NCBI RefSeq assembly: GCF_021283545.2
Contig: NZ_CP128540.1
Location: forward strand, 1,647,501 to 1,711,500
Source of the DNA: Pseudomonas alloputida
GTDB taxonomy: Bacteria > Pseudomonadota > Gammaproteobacteria > Pseudomonadales > Pseudomonadaceae
Direction: 5' to 3'
Length of the DNA: 64,000 bases
The notes beneath the pieces are model-generated. The model had not been told where the DNA came from. It did not search any database and saw only the letters and a list, made by a program, of their open reading frames with translations. Shown in pieces: positions 54,393 through 64,000 of the stretch. Made by a program: the position numbers and the translations under genes. Within the stretch, counting starts at the first letter, position 1; every line of letters starts with the position of its first letter.

Positions 54393-55412
54393 ATGCTGGT
54401 GATGCGCCCCGCGCAAATGGCTGATCTGAACGACGTGCAGCGCATGGCTGCAGACAGCCCCATTGGTGTCACCTCGCTGCCGGACGACACTGCTCGTCTG
54501 GGCGACAAGATTGCCGCCTCTGAGACATCCTTCGCCGCCGAGGTCAGCTTCAACGGTGAAGAGAGTTACTTTTTCGTGCTCGAAGACAGTGAAACAGGCA
54601 AGTTGGCCGGCTGCTCGGCCATTGTCGCTTCGGCCGGCTACTCCGAGCCGTTCTACAGTTTTCGTAACGAAACATTCGTGCACGCCTCACGCGAGCTGAA
54701 GATACACAACAAGATCCATGTGCTGTCGCTGTGTCACGATCTGACCGGCAACAGCCTGCTGACCAGTTTCTATGTGGCGCCGGAGCTGGTGAACAGTGGC
54801 TGGGCCGAGCTCAACTCGCGCGGCCGGCTGCTGTTCATGGCTGCGCACCCGGAGCGCTTTGCCGATTCGGTGGTGACCGAGATCGTCGGCTTCAGCGACG
54901 AGCAGGGTGAATCGCCGTTCTGGGATGCCATCGGCCGCAACTTCTTCGACCTCAACTATGCCGACGCCGAGCGCCTGTGCGGCCTGAAGAGCCGTACCTT
55001 TCTCGCCGAGCTGATGCCGCATTACCCGATCTACGTGCCGTTGTTGCCAGACCTGGCGCAGGAAGCCATGGGCCAGGTACATCCGCGGGCGCAGATCACC
55101 TTCGACATACTCATGCGCGAAGGCTTCGAGACCGAGCACTACATCGACATCTTCGACGGCGGCCCGACCCTGCATGCGCGCACCTCTGGCATCCGCTCGA
55201 TCGCCCAGAGCCGGGTGGTGCCGGTGAAGATCGAAGAGGCCCCGGTCAAAGGCGGGCGCCCGTACCTGGTGTGCAACGGCCTGTTGCAGGACTACCGCGC
55301 GGTGTTGCTGGACCTGGACTGGGTGCCTGGCAAGCCGGTCAGCCTGAGCGTGGCAGCAGCCGACGCGCTGGGCGTGGGTGAGGGCGCCAGCGTGCGCCTG
55401 GTCGCGGTTTGA
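54393..55412 (+). CDS. aruF: Arginine N-succinyltransferase, alpha-type subunit
   Basis: The protein is 339 aa. ATG 54393 follows AAAGGAGTGA. MLVMRPAQMADLNDVQRMAADS, SRELKIHNKIHVLSLCHDLTGN and GRLLFMAAHPERFADSVVTE are AstA blocks (GNAT fold). Pseudomonas has two homologous subunits, AruF and AruG. The enzyme moves a succinyl group from CoA to arginine, and also acts on ornithine. It follows aruC by 147 bp. Confidence 0.93.
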   Translation: MLVMRPAQMADLNDVQRMAADSPIGVTSLPDDTARLGDKIAASETSFAAEVSFNGEESYFFVLEDSETGKLAGCSAIVASAGYSEPFYSFRNETFVHASRELKIHNKIHVLSLCHDLTGNSLLTSFYVAPELVNSGWAELNSRGRLLFMAAHPERFADSVVTEIVGFSDEQGESPFWDAIGRNFFDLNYADAERLCGLKSRTFLAELMPHYPIYVPLLPDLAQEAMGQVHPRAQITFDILMREGFETEHYIDIFDGGPTLHARTSGIRSIAQSRVVPVKIEEAPVKGGRPYLVCNGLLQDYRAVLLDLDWVPGKPVSLSVAAADALGVGEGASVRLVAV

Positions 55413-55490
55413 GGTCTGGCAACAGACGTTTCGGGCTTGATGCGTTAGCAGAGTTTCGCGCCGGCCGATGCCGTCGCACAAGGAGATAGC

Positions 55491-56519
55491 ATGATCGTTC
55501 GTCCTGTACGCAGCAGCGATTTGCCTGCGTTGATCGAATTGGCACGCAGCACCGGCACCACCGGGCTGACCACGCTGCCGGCCAACGAAGAGCGCCTGGG
55601 GCATCGCGTTGGTTGGGCGGAAAAAAGCTTTCGTGGCGAAGCCGAGCGTGGCGACACCGATTACCTGTTCGTGCTGGAAAACGACGAAGGCCTGGTGGTG
55701 GGCATCAGTGCCATCGCCGGCGCCGTCGGCCTGCGTGAGCCCTGGTACAACTACCGGGTCGGCCTGACTGTCAGCGCCTCGCAGGAGCTGAAGATCTACC
55801 GCGAAATCCCGACGCTGTTCCTGGCCAACGACCTGACCGGCAACTCAGAGCTGTGCTCGCTGTTCCTGCGCAGCGACTACCGCTCGGGCCTCAATGGCCG
55901 CCTGCTGTCGCGCGCGCGCATGCTGTTCATTGCCGAGTTCCCCGAGCTGTTCGGCAAGAAGATCATTGCCGAAATGCGCGGCATGTCTGACGAGCAGGGC
56001 CGTTCGCCGTTCTGGGAAAGCCTGGGCCGGCATTTCTTCAAGATGGAGTTCAGCCAGGCCGACTACCTCACCGGCGTGGGCAACAAGTCGTTCATCGCCG
56101 AACTGATGCCCAAGTTCCCGCTGTACACCTGCTTCCTGTCCGAAGCGGCGCGCAGTGTGATCGGCCGTGTGCACAAAGACACCGAGCCGGCGCTGGCCAT
56201 GCTCAAGCAGGAAGGCTTCAACTACCAGGGCTACGTCGACATCTTCGATGCCGGCCCGGCCATCGAGTGTGACACTGCCAAGATCCGCGCCGTACGCGAG
56301 AGCCAGACCCTGGTGCTGGCGGTAGGTACGCCAGGCGATGACGCGACCCCTTTCATCATCCACAACCGCAAGCGCGACGACTGTCGCATCACTGCCGCAC
56401 CTGCACGGTTGGCCGCCGGCACCCTGGTGGTCGACCCGTTGACCGCCAAACGCCTGCGCATGGGCGTTGGCGACAATGTCCGCGCGGTGCCGCTGTCGGC
56501 CAGCCGGGAGGCCCATTAA
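55491..56519 (+). CDS. aruG: Arginine N-succinyltransferase, beta-type subunit
   Basis: The protein is 342 aa; CAAGGAG precedes the ATG. MIVRPVRSSDLPALIELARS, TGTTGLTTLPANEERLGHRV and RMLFIAEFPELFGKKIIAEM match AstA. It is clearly a paralogue of the preceding gene (both have SQELKIYREIPTLFLANDLTG or its like). The stop abuts the astD ATG with no gap. Confidence 0.93.
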   Translation: MIVRPVRSSDLPALIELARSTGTTGLTTLPANEERLGHRVGWAEKSFRGEAERGDTDYLFVLENDEGLVVGISAIAGAVGLREPWYNYRVGLTVSASQELKIYREIPTLFLANDLTGNSELCSLFLRSDYRSGLNGRLLSRARMLFIAEFPELFGKKIIAEMRGMSDEQGRSPFWESLGRHFFKMEFSQADYLTGVGNKSFIAELMPKFPLYTCFLSEAARSVIGRVHKDTEPALAMLKQEGFNYQGYVDIFDAGPAIECDTAKIRAVRESQTLVLAVGTPGDDATPFIIHNRKRDDCRITAAPARLAAGTLVVDPLTAKRLRMGVGDNVRAVPLSASREAH

Positions 56520-57983
<1,464 letters not shown>

Positions 57984-58006
57984 CAACAGGTCACGGAGCC
58001 TAGCCG

Positions 58007-59356
58007 ATGAAATCCTATGAAGTGAATTTTGATGGCCTGGTGGGGCCTACCCACAACTATGGCGGCCTGTCTTACGGTAACGTGGCTTCGCAGAGCAATA
58101 GCCAGCAGGCGTCCAACCCGCGTGAGGCCGCGCGCCAGGGCCTGGCGAAGATGAAAGCGCTGGCCGACATGGGCTTCAAGCAGGGTGTTCTGGCGCCACA
58201 AGAGCGCCCGGACGTGGCGGCGCTGCGCCGCCTGGGGTTCAGTGGCAGCGATGCCGAAGTTATCCAGCGCGCCGCCCGCGAGGCCATGCCGTTGCTGGTG
58301 GCCAGTTGCTCGGCCTCGAGCATGTGGGTGGCCAACGCCGCAACAGTCAGCCCGAGTGCCGACACTGCTGACGGTCGCGTGCACTTCACCGCCGCCAACC
58401 TCAACTGCAAATATCACCGCAGCATCGAGCACCCGACCACCAGCCGCGTGCTGGGCGCCATGTTCAATGACGAGAAATACTTTGCCCACCACGCCGCGCT
58501 GCCTGCCGTGGCACAGTTCGGTGACGAGGGCGCGGCCAACCACACGCGCTTCTGCCGCGCCTATGGCGAGGCTGGCGTGGAGTTCTTTGTCTACGGCCGC
58601 AGTGCCTTTGACAGCCGTTACCCGGCGCCACAGAAGTACCCGGCCCGACAAACCCTGGAGGCCTCGCAAGCTGTGGCCCGGCTGCACGGCCTGAGCGATG
58701 ACGGTGTGGTCTACGCTCAACAGAACCCGGCGGTGATCGACCAGGGTGTGTTCCACAATGATGTGATTTCGGTAGGTAACGGCGAGGTGCTGTTCTACCA
58801 CGAGGACGCGTTTCTCGAGACCGACGCGGTACTTGGGCAGCTGCGAGCTAAACTGGCCAGCAAGGGTGGCAACTTCCAGGCCATCTGCGTGCCCAGGGCA
58901 GCGGTGGCGGTGGAGGACGCGGTGCGTTCCTACCTGTTCAACAGCCAGCTGCTCAGCCGCGAAGATGGTTCGATGCTGTTGGTCGTGCCGGAAGAGTGCC
59001 GCAACAACGAGCGGGTCTGGGCCTATCTGGGCCAGCTGACCAGCCAGGGAGGCCCGGTGAAGGAGGTCAAGGTGTTCGACCTCAAGCAAAGCATGCAGAA
59101 CGGCGGCGGCCCGGCCTGCCTGCGTTTGCGCGTGGCTTTGAAGGAAGCGGAGCTGGCGGCGGTCAACCAAGGCGTTATCATGACGGCCACGCTGTATGAC
59201 ACGCTGCTGCAGTGGGTCGACAGGCACTACCGCGATCGCCTTGGCGAAGCAGACCTGGCTGACCCGCAACTGCTGGTGGAATGCCGTACGGCACTGGACG
59301 AATTGACCCAGATCCTGAAGTTGGGCTCGGTGTATCCGTTCCAACGCCAACCTTGA
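58007..59356 (+). CDS. astB: N-succinylarginine dihydrolase
   Basis: The protein is 449 aa. [20 protein letters not shown] opens the fold, and [20 protein letters not shown] and [16 protein letters not shown] (catalytic Cys) are conserved blocks of this amidinotransferase-fold family. It cleaves N-succinylarginine to succinylornithine, CO2 and ammonia. It lies 23 bp after astD. The name aruB is also used. Confidence 0.95.
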   Translation: MKSYEVNFDGLVGPTHNYGGLSYGNVASQSNSQQASNPREAARQGLAKMKALADMGFKQGVLAPQERPDVAALRRLGFSGSDAEVIQRAAREAMPLLVASCSASSMWVANAATVSPSADTADGRVHFTAANLNCKYHRSIEHPTTSRVLGAMFNDEKYFAHHAALPAVAQFGDEGAANHTRFCRAYGEAGVEFFVYGRSAFDSRYPAPQKYPARQTLEASQAVARLHGLSDDGVVYAQQNPAVIDQGVFHNDVISVGNGEVLFYHEDAFLETDAVLGQLRAKLASKGGNFQAICVPRAAVAVEDAVRSYLFNSQLLSREDGSMLLVVPEECRNNERVWAYLGQLTSQGGPVKEVKVFDLKQSMQNGGGPACLRLRVALKEAELAAVNQGVIMTATLYDTLLQWVDRHYRDRLGEADLADPQLLVECRTALDELTQILKLGSVYPFQRQP

Positions 59357-59370
59357 AGAGAGACTCTGTA

Positions 59371-59661
59371 ATGACCGACGCCTTGCGCCTGATCCTCGAA
59401 GATGAAGACGGCACCCAGCTGGAAACCTCCTGCACCCGCTTTGCTGTGGTCTGGCAAGGCAAGGAAGTGTGGATTCAGCAGGATGGCCGTGGCCAGTTGC
59501 TGATCGGCGTGGATGTCGAGGAAGACGACACCGAGTATGCCAACTTGCTGCTGCGCCCGATGGCCACCAATCTGGTCAGCCTGCAGCTGGAAATGGAACC
59601 GGCAGAACTTGGCGAAGACGACGATCACGTTCATGGCCCTGACTGCGGTCACCACCACTAA
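59371..59661 (+). CDS. Small acidic His-rich protein between astB and astE
   Basis: The protein is 96 aa from ATG 59371 (AGAGAGA upstream). [40 protein letters not shown] looks like a compact beta fold. The tail [15 protein letters not shown] carries five His and one Cys, a likely metal-binding end. Homologues in this position in Pseudomonas are sometimes labelled topoisomerase II, which the sequence does not support. The spacing (14 bp after astB, 10 bp before astE) places it in the arginine operon. Confidence 0.8.
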   Translation: MTDALRLILEDEDGTQLETSCTRFAVVWQGKEVWIQQDGRGQLLIGVDVEEDDTEYANLLLRPMATNLVSLQLEMEPAELGEDDDHVHGPDCGHHH

Positions 59662-59671
59662 GGAAGCACCT

Positions 59672-60679
59672 ATGCTCGCCCTTGGCAAATTGCTTGAGCT
59701 GACCCTCACCGATCACGAACCGGCCGAGAAGACCCAAGTGACACCCAAGGGCGCGCGTTTGCGATGGCTGGGGGAGGGCGCGCTCGAAGTGCGCCCGGCC
59801 GAAAGCGACGATTGCGGGCTGGACTTGCTGTTGTCCGCCGGCATTCATGGCAATGAAACAGCGCCGATCGAATTGCTCGAGCGGCTGCTGCACGGCGTGG
59901 CCAACGGCAAGATCAGGCCCAGGGCGCGGGTGCTGTTCCTGTTCGGCAACCCGGCGGCGATCCGCAAGGGCGAGCGCTTTATCGAACAGGACATCAACCG
60001 CCTGTTCAATGGCCGCCATGAGCTGTCCAGCGGTTTCGAAGCATTGCGTGCTGCCGAGCTGGAACAGTTCGCCCGGGTGTTCTTCAGCAAACCGGGGCGC
60101 AACCGCCTGCATTACGACTTGCATACTGCCATCCGCGGTTCGAAGATCGAGCAATTCGCCTTGTACCCTTATAAAGAGGGGCGCAAGCACTCCCGTCGCG
60201 AACTGGCGCGCCTGGCGGCGGCAGGTATGGAGGCGGTGTTGCTGCAAAGCAAGTCGTCCATCACCTTCAGCGCTTTCACCTACGAGCAACTTGAGGCTGA
60301 AGCTTTCACCCTGGAGTTGGGCAAGGCCCGTCCGTTCGGCCAGAACGAGCAGGTCAACCTCGACAAGCTCGAAGAGCGGCTGATCCGCATCATCGAGGCT
60401 ACCGAGCCAGAGGACGAAAGTTCGCTGGATGGCCTGCAGCTGTTCAGTGTTTCCCGCGAAATCATCAAGCACAGCGACAGCTTCCACCTGCACCTGCCGG
60501 CGGACATCGAAAACTTCTCCGAGCTGAGCAAGGGTTACCTGCTGGCTGAAGACCTGGCCGAGATGCGCTGGGTGGTCGAGGAGGAGGGTGCGCGCATCAT
60601 CTTCCCCAACCCCAAGGTCAAGAACGGCTTGCGCGCCGGCATTCTGATCGTGCCGGATTCGGGGCAGCGCCTGGGGTGA
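59672..60679 (+). CDS. astE: Succinylglutamate desuccinylase
   Basis: The protein is 335 aa from ATG 59672 (AAGGAAG upstream). The zinc ligands of this M14-type fold are visible: [20 protein letters not shown] (His, Glu) and [13 protein letters not shown] (His). [17 protein letters not shown] has the catalytic Glu. It releases glutamate and succinate, the last step of the succinyltransferase route. It ends the operon, 6 bp before a REPIN. Confidence 0.95.
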   Translation: MLALGKLLELTLTDHEPAEKTQVTPKGARLRWLGEGALEVRPAESDDCGLDLLLSAGIHGNETAPIELLERLLHGVANGKIRPRARVLFLFGNPAAIRKGERFIEQDINRLFNGRHELSSGFEALRAAELEQFARVFFSKPGRNRLHYDLHTAIRGSKIEQFALYPYKEGRKHSRRELARLAAAGMEAVLLQSKSSITFSAFTYEQLEAEAFTLELGKARPFGQNEQVNLDKLEERLIRIIEATEPEDESSLDGLQLFSVSREIIKHSDSFHLHLPADIENFSELSKGYLLAEDLAEMRWVVEEEGARIIFPNPKVKNGLRAGILIVPDSGQRLG

Positions 60680-61063
60680 GAGCGGTGTCGCCTGTTTCGT
60701 GGGTGACCCCGCTCCTACGAGATATGTGCAAGGTCTCAATGTGGTGCCGTGCCCGTAGGAGCGGGTTTACCCGCGAAACAGGCGACACAGTTTCGGATCC
60801 TATCCTTGATGAAAACCCTTTAATTCACCGCCTGTTCCATTTTCCCCTCCCTTGAGCGGTAATTGGCTTGCCAGTGGCGAAACACAGGATTTAGCATCCG
60901 GTCATGTCGTTTTCGTTTGCATAGCCCGAAAAACCGTCCAAACGATGGCTTCTATCGTATAAACACACTGCATCGAGACTGCAGGACCGATATAATGCGG
61001 CCCTTTGCCGTCGTTTCGTCGACGCGTTTGCCCAACAGGGCCGCCGTTTCCGTGGAAGAACCT
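60680..61063. other. astE-alaS intergenic region with a REPIN
   Basis: The left 110 bases are the REPIN. The rest, including TTCTATCGTATAAACACACT (about 60951-60970), probably holds the alaS promoter; CATGGAAGAACCT-type spacing gives GGAAGAA before the ATG at 61064. The frame stays open upstream of alaS but is not protein-like. Confidence 0.5.
60686..60787. repeat. REPIN downstream of astE
   Basis: The left arm 60686-60719 (TGTCGCCTGTTTCGTGGGTG...) mirrors the right arm 60754-60787 over 34 bases with a few mismatches; the right arm contains GGAGCGGGTTTACCCGCGAA. This is the GGGTTTACCCGC subtype seen also at 36113 and 40270. Confidence 0.85.
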
Positions 61064-63688
61064 ATGAAAAGCGCAGAAATCCGTGAAGCCTTCCTTCGCT
61101 TCTTCGAAGAGCAGGGACATACCCGAGTCGCCTCCAGTTCGCTGATCCCGAACAACGACCCGACCCTGCTGTTCACCAACGCAGGCATGAACCAGTTCAA
61201 GGACTGCTTCCTCGGTGCGGAGAAGCGCGCCTACACGCGTGCTGTCAGCAGCCAGAAGTGCGTGCGTGCCGGTGGCAAGCACAACGACCTGGAAAACGTC
61301 GGTTACACCGCGCGTCACCACACCTTCTTCGAAATGCTGGGCAACTTCAGCTTCGGCGACTATTTCAAGCGCGACGCCATTACCTTTGCCTGGACCTTCC
61401 TGACGTCTGAGCAGTGGCTGAACCTGCCCAAGGAAAAGCTCTGGGTCACCGTCTACGCCACCGACGACGAAGCCTACGACATCTGGACCAAGGAAGTCGG
61501 CGTGCCGGCCGAGCGCATGGTGCGCATCGGCGATAACAAGGGCGCCCCGTACGCCTCCGACAACTTCTGGACCATGGGCGATACCGGCCCGTGCGGCCCG
61601 TGCACCGAGATTTTCTACGATCACGGCCCGGATATCTGGGGTGGTCCACCCGGCTCGCCAGAAGAAGACGGTGACCGCTACATCGAGATCTGGAACAACG
61701 TCTTCATGCAGTTCAACCGCACTGCCGACGGTGTGTTGCACCCGCTGCCAGCGCCGTCGGTGGACACCGGCATGGGCCTGGAGCGTGTCAGCGCCGTGCT
61801 GCAGCACGTGCATTCGAACTACGAGATCGACCTGTTCCAGAACCTGCTGGCTGCCGCAGCCAAGGCCATCGGTTGCAGCAATGACGGCCAGGCTTCGCTG
61901 AAAGTGGTCGCCGACCACATCCGTTCGTGCGGCTTCCTGATTGCCGACGGCGTGCTGCCGTCCAACGAAGGCCGTGGCTACGTGCTGCGCCGCATCATTC
62001 GCCGCGCTTGCCGTCACGGCAACAAGCTGGGCGCCAAGGGCAGCTTCTTCTACCAGATCGTTGCCGCACTGGCCGCTGAAATGGGCGAAGCCTTCCCGGA
62101 GCTGAAGAGCCAGCAAGCGCACATCGAGCGCGTGCTCAAGGCCGAAGAAGAGCAGTTCGCCAAGACCCTGGAGCAGGGCCTGCGCATCCTCGAGCAAGAC
62201 CTGGCCCAGCTGAAAGGCGACGTGGTACCGGGCGACGTGGTGTTCAAGCTGTACGACACCTATGGCTTCCCGATGGACCTGACTGCCGACATCGCTCGTG
62301 AGCGTGAGCTGACCATCGACGAAGCCGGCTTCGAGCGTGAAATGGACGCCCAGCGTGAGCGCGCCCGCTCCGCCAGCGCCTTCGGCATGGATTACAACAG
62401 CCTGGTCAAGGTCGACAGCGCCACCGAGTTCCTCGGTTACGACGCCACCGAGGGCCAGGGCAAGATCATCGCCCTGTACAAGGACGGCCAATCCGTTGAC
62501 CAGCTGGGTGAAGGCGAGGAGGGCGTTGTGGTGCTCGACCGCACGCCGTTCTACGCCGAGTCCGGTGGTCAGGTGGGTGATACCGGCTTCTTGCAGGCTG
62601 GCGCTGCACGCTTTGACGTGCGCGACACCACCAAGACCGGCGGTGCCTTCCTGCACCACGGCGTGGTGACCAGCGGTGCGCTGGTGATCGGTTCGCCCGT
62701 CGAGGCCAAGGTCGATGCCGACGTACAGCACGCCACCTCGTTGAATCACTCCGCTACCCACCTGCTGCACGAAGCATTGCGCCAGGTACTGGGCGAGCAT
62801 GTACAGCAGAAGGGCTCGCTGGTCGACAGCCAGCGCCTGCGTTTCGACTTCAGCCACTTCGAAGCGGTGAAGCCGGAGCAGATCAAGCAGCTGGAAGACA
62901 TCGTCAACCGCGAGATTCGCAAGAATACCCCGGTTGAAACCGAACTGACCGACATCGAAACTGCCAAGGCCAAAGGCGCAATGGCGCTGTTCGGCGAGAA
63001 ATACGGCGACACCGTGCGTGTGCTGAGCATGGGCGGTGATTTTTCGGTGGAATTGTGCGGCGGTATCCACGCCAAGCGCACCGGTGACATCAGCCTGTTC
63101 AAGATCATCAGCGAAGGCGGCGTAGCCTCTGGCGTGCGCCGTATCGAAGCCGTAACCGGTGCCGCTGCGCTGGCTTACCTGAACGCTGCCGAAGAGCAGG
63201 TCAAGGAAGCCGCACAACTGGTCAAGGGTAACCGCGACAACCTGATCGACAAGCTGTCGGCTGTGCTTGAGCGCAACCGCCAGCTGGAGAAGCAGCTGGA
63301 ACAGCTGCAGGCCAAGGCCGCCAGCGCCGCCGGGGACGATCTCTCCAACGCGGCCGTTGAGGTCAAGGGTGCCAAGGTCCTCGCCGCCCGCCTGGATGGG
63401 CAGGATGGCAAGGCCCTGCTGGCCCTGGTCGATCAGCTGAAGAACAAGCTCGGCCACGCAGTGATCCTGCTGGGCAGCGAGCATGAGGGCAAGGTTGTGC
63501 TGGTGGCCGGCGTGACCAAGGACCTCTCCAGCCAACTCAAGGCTGGCGATCTGATGAAACAAGCCGCTGCGGCGGTGGGTGGCAAGGGCGGCGGCCGTCC
63601 GGACATGGCCCAGGGTGGTGGCGTCGACGTCGCTGCCCTGGACCAGGCCCTGGCGCTGGCCGTGCCATTCGCAGAGCAGGGACTTTGA
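61064..63688 (+). CDS. alaS: Alanyl-tRNA synthetase
   Basis: The protein is 874 aa from ATG 61064, the family length. The class II motifs include [34 protein letters not shown] and [15 protein letters not shown]. The editing domain has [13 protein letters not shown] and [12 protein letters not shown], the four zinc ligands. The C-terminal Ala domain ends with [11 protein letters not shown]. It charges tRNA-Ala in the cytoplasm. It is followed by a hairpin and then lysC. Confidence 0.98.
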   Translation: MKSAEIREAFLRFFEEQGHTRVASSSLIPNNDPTLLFTNAGMNQFKDCFLGAEKRAYTRAVSSQKCVRAGGKHNDLENVGYTARHHTFFEMLGNFSFGDYFKRDAITFAWTFLTSEQWLNLPKEKLWVTVYATDDEAYDIWTKEVGVPAERMVRIGDNKGAPYASDNFWTMGDTGPCGPCTEIFYDHGPDIWGGPPGSPEEDGDRYIEIWNNVFMQFNRTADGVLHPLPAPSVDTGMGLERVSAVLQHVHSNYEIDLFQNLLAAAAKAIGCSNDGQASLKVVADHIRSCGFLIADGVLPSNEGRGYVLRRIIRRACRHGNKLGAKGSFFYQIVAALAAEMGEAFPELKSQQAHIERVLKAEEEQFAKTLEQGLRILEQDLAQLKGDVVPGDVVFKLYDTYGFPMDLTADIARERELTIDEAGFEREMDAQRERARSASAFGMDYNSLVKVDSATEFLGYDATEGQGKIIALYKDGQSVDQLGEGEEGVVVLDRTPFYAESGGQVGDTGFLQAGAARFDVRDTTKTGGAFLHHGVVTSGALVIGSPVEAKVDADVQHATSLNHSATHLLHEALRQVLGEHVQQKGSLVDSQRLRFDFSHFEAVKPEQIKQLEDIVNREIRKNTPVETELTDIETAKAKGAMALFGEKYGDTVRVLSMGGDFSVELCGGIHAKRTGDISLFKIISEGGVASGVRRIEAVTGAAALAYLNAAEEQVKEAAQLVKGNRDNLIDKLSAVLERNRQLEKQLEQLQAKAASAAGDDLSNAAVEVKGAKVLAARLDGQDGKALLALVDQLKNKLGHAVILLGSEHEGKVVLVAGVTKDLSSQLKAGDLMKQAAAAVGGKGGGRPDMAQGGGVDVAALDQALALAVPFAEQGL

Positions 63689-63694
63689 GATGAG

Positions 63695-63739
63695 GGGGTG
63701 GAGGGTCTAGTGGCCACACAGGCCACTCCCGTCCACCCC
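63695..63739 (+). terminator. Long hairpin between alaS and lysC
   Basis: The outer arms GGGGTGGAGGG and CCCGTCCACCCC pair with one mismatch; the inner AGTGGCC, ACACA, GGCCACT is perfect. A GTTTTTTG run follows 15 bases later. It probably ends or attenuates alaS transcription before lysC. Confidence 0.65.
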
Positions 63740-63790
63740 TTCATGTTGGATTGTTTTTTGGGGCCCTGTATGGGCTGAGGCACCATTGAA

Positions 63791-64000
63791 ATGGCGTTGA
63801 TCGTACAGAAATTTGGCGGCACCTCTGTCGGTTCCATCGAGCGGATCGAGCAGGTAGCCGAAAAGGTCAAGAAACACCGTGAAGCGGGCGACGACCTGGT
63901 GGTTGTGCTGTCGGCCATGAGCGGTGAAACCAATCGCCTGATCGACCTGGCCAAGCAGATCACCGATCAGCCGGTTCCTCGTGAACTGGACGTGATCGTG
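63791..64000 (+). CDS. lysC: Aspartate kinase, 5' part only
   Basis: Seventy codons are visible before the window ends. MALIVQKFGGTSVGSIERIE is the standard aspartokinase start with the K-F-G-G-T-S-V-G nucleotide-binding motif; VVVLSAMSGETNRLIDLA follows. The enzyme phosphorylates aspartate at the head of lysine, methionine and threonine synthesis. The regulatory ACT domains are outside the window. Confidence 0.97.
   Translation, partial: MALIVQKFGGTSVGSIERIEQVAEKVKKHREAGDDLVVVLSAMSGETNRLIDLAKQITDQPVPRELDVIV

Noticed and set aside
60902..63562. Open 886-codon frame antisense to alaS
   Set aside because: alaS on the other strand carries all synthetase motifs; the antisense product is shadow sequence.

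Overview
The window joins two kinds of DNA. Positions 1 to about 36,000 are most of an integrative and conjugative element (ICE) of the Tn4371 family. Positions from about 36,100 to 64,000 are Pseudomonas chromosome, most like the Pseudomonas putida group. The host call rests on gene order (phhA-phhB, phhR, acsA, aot transporter, argR, aru/ast genes, alaS, lysC) and on P. putida-type REP/REPIN palindromes between the chromosomal genes. It comes from memory of that genome group, not from a search.

ICE left part (1-8018): a partial XRE regulator, DUF2958 and DUF2285 proteins, a small excisionase-like HTH protein, replication initiator RepA followed by three 18-bp iterons, ParA with a small partner, a DUF2840 protein, the TraF-type signal peptidase, and a DUF3363-type relaxase. 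Two hairpins just before the relaxase gene are a candidate oriT. The integrase would lie left of position 1 and is not seen.

ICE cargo (8085-23169): this sits between the relaxase and traG. A nine-gene minus-strand unit runs TetR regulator, membrane-fusion lipoprotein, RND pump, SMR-like protein, DUF3313 lipoprotein, then an MCE-type ABC system (STAS-MlaE permease, MlaF-type ATPase, MlaD-type MCE protein, PqiC-like lipoprotein). Most junctions overlap by 4 bases. A TolC/NodT-type outer-membrane factor is transcribed divergently from the TetR gene. It is followed by a LysR regulator, an EexN-type lipoprotein and SugE/Gdx. A degraded patch then has an IS3 transposase tail fused to the first residues of a DJ-1/PfpI protein, followed by an SRPBCC protein and a second LysR regulator with matching palindromic sites. 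The joining of an RND pump to an MCE lipid-transport system, with an SMR homologue lacking the family's essential glutamate, is the most unusual thing here.

ICE transfer part (23475-35804): traG, a CopG-like gene, trbB-C-D-E-J-K-L-F-G-I and a DUF2274 gene encode the type IV coupling protein and mating-pair apparatus. The operon ends in a strong terminator. The right end of the element lies between that terminator and the first P. putida REP at about 36,113.

Chromosome: a LysR gene diverges from ydiJ (D-2-hydroxyglutarate-dehydrogenase-like flavoprotein), then an MFS transporter, phenylalanine hydroxylation genes phhA/phhB with divergent activator phhR, a DUF2790 protein and acsA. After these come the basic amino-acid ABC transporter aotJQMP with its regulator argR, and the complete arginine succinyltransferase pathway (aruC, aruF, aruG, astD, astB, astE, with a His-rich small protein before astE). 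alaS and the start of lysC close the window. Uptake, regulation and catabolism of arginine are contiguous, and ArgR-type half-sites precede both aotJ and aruC.
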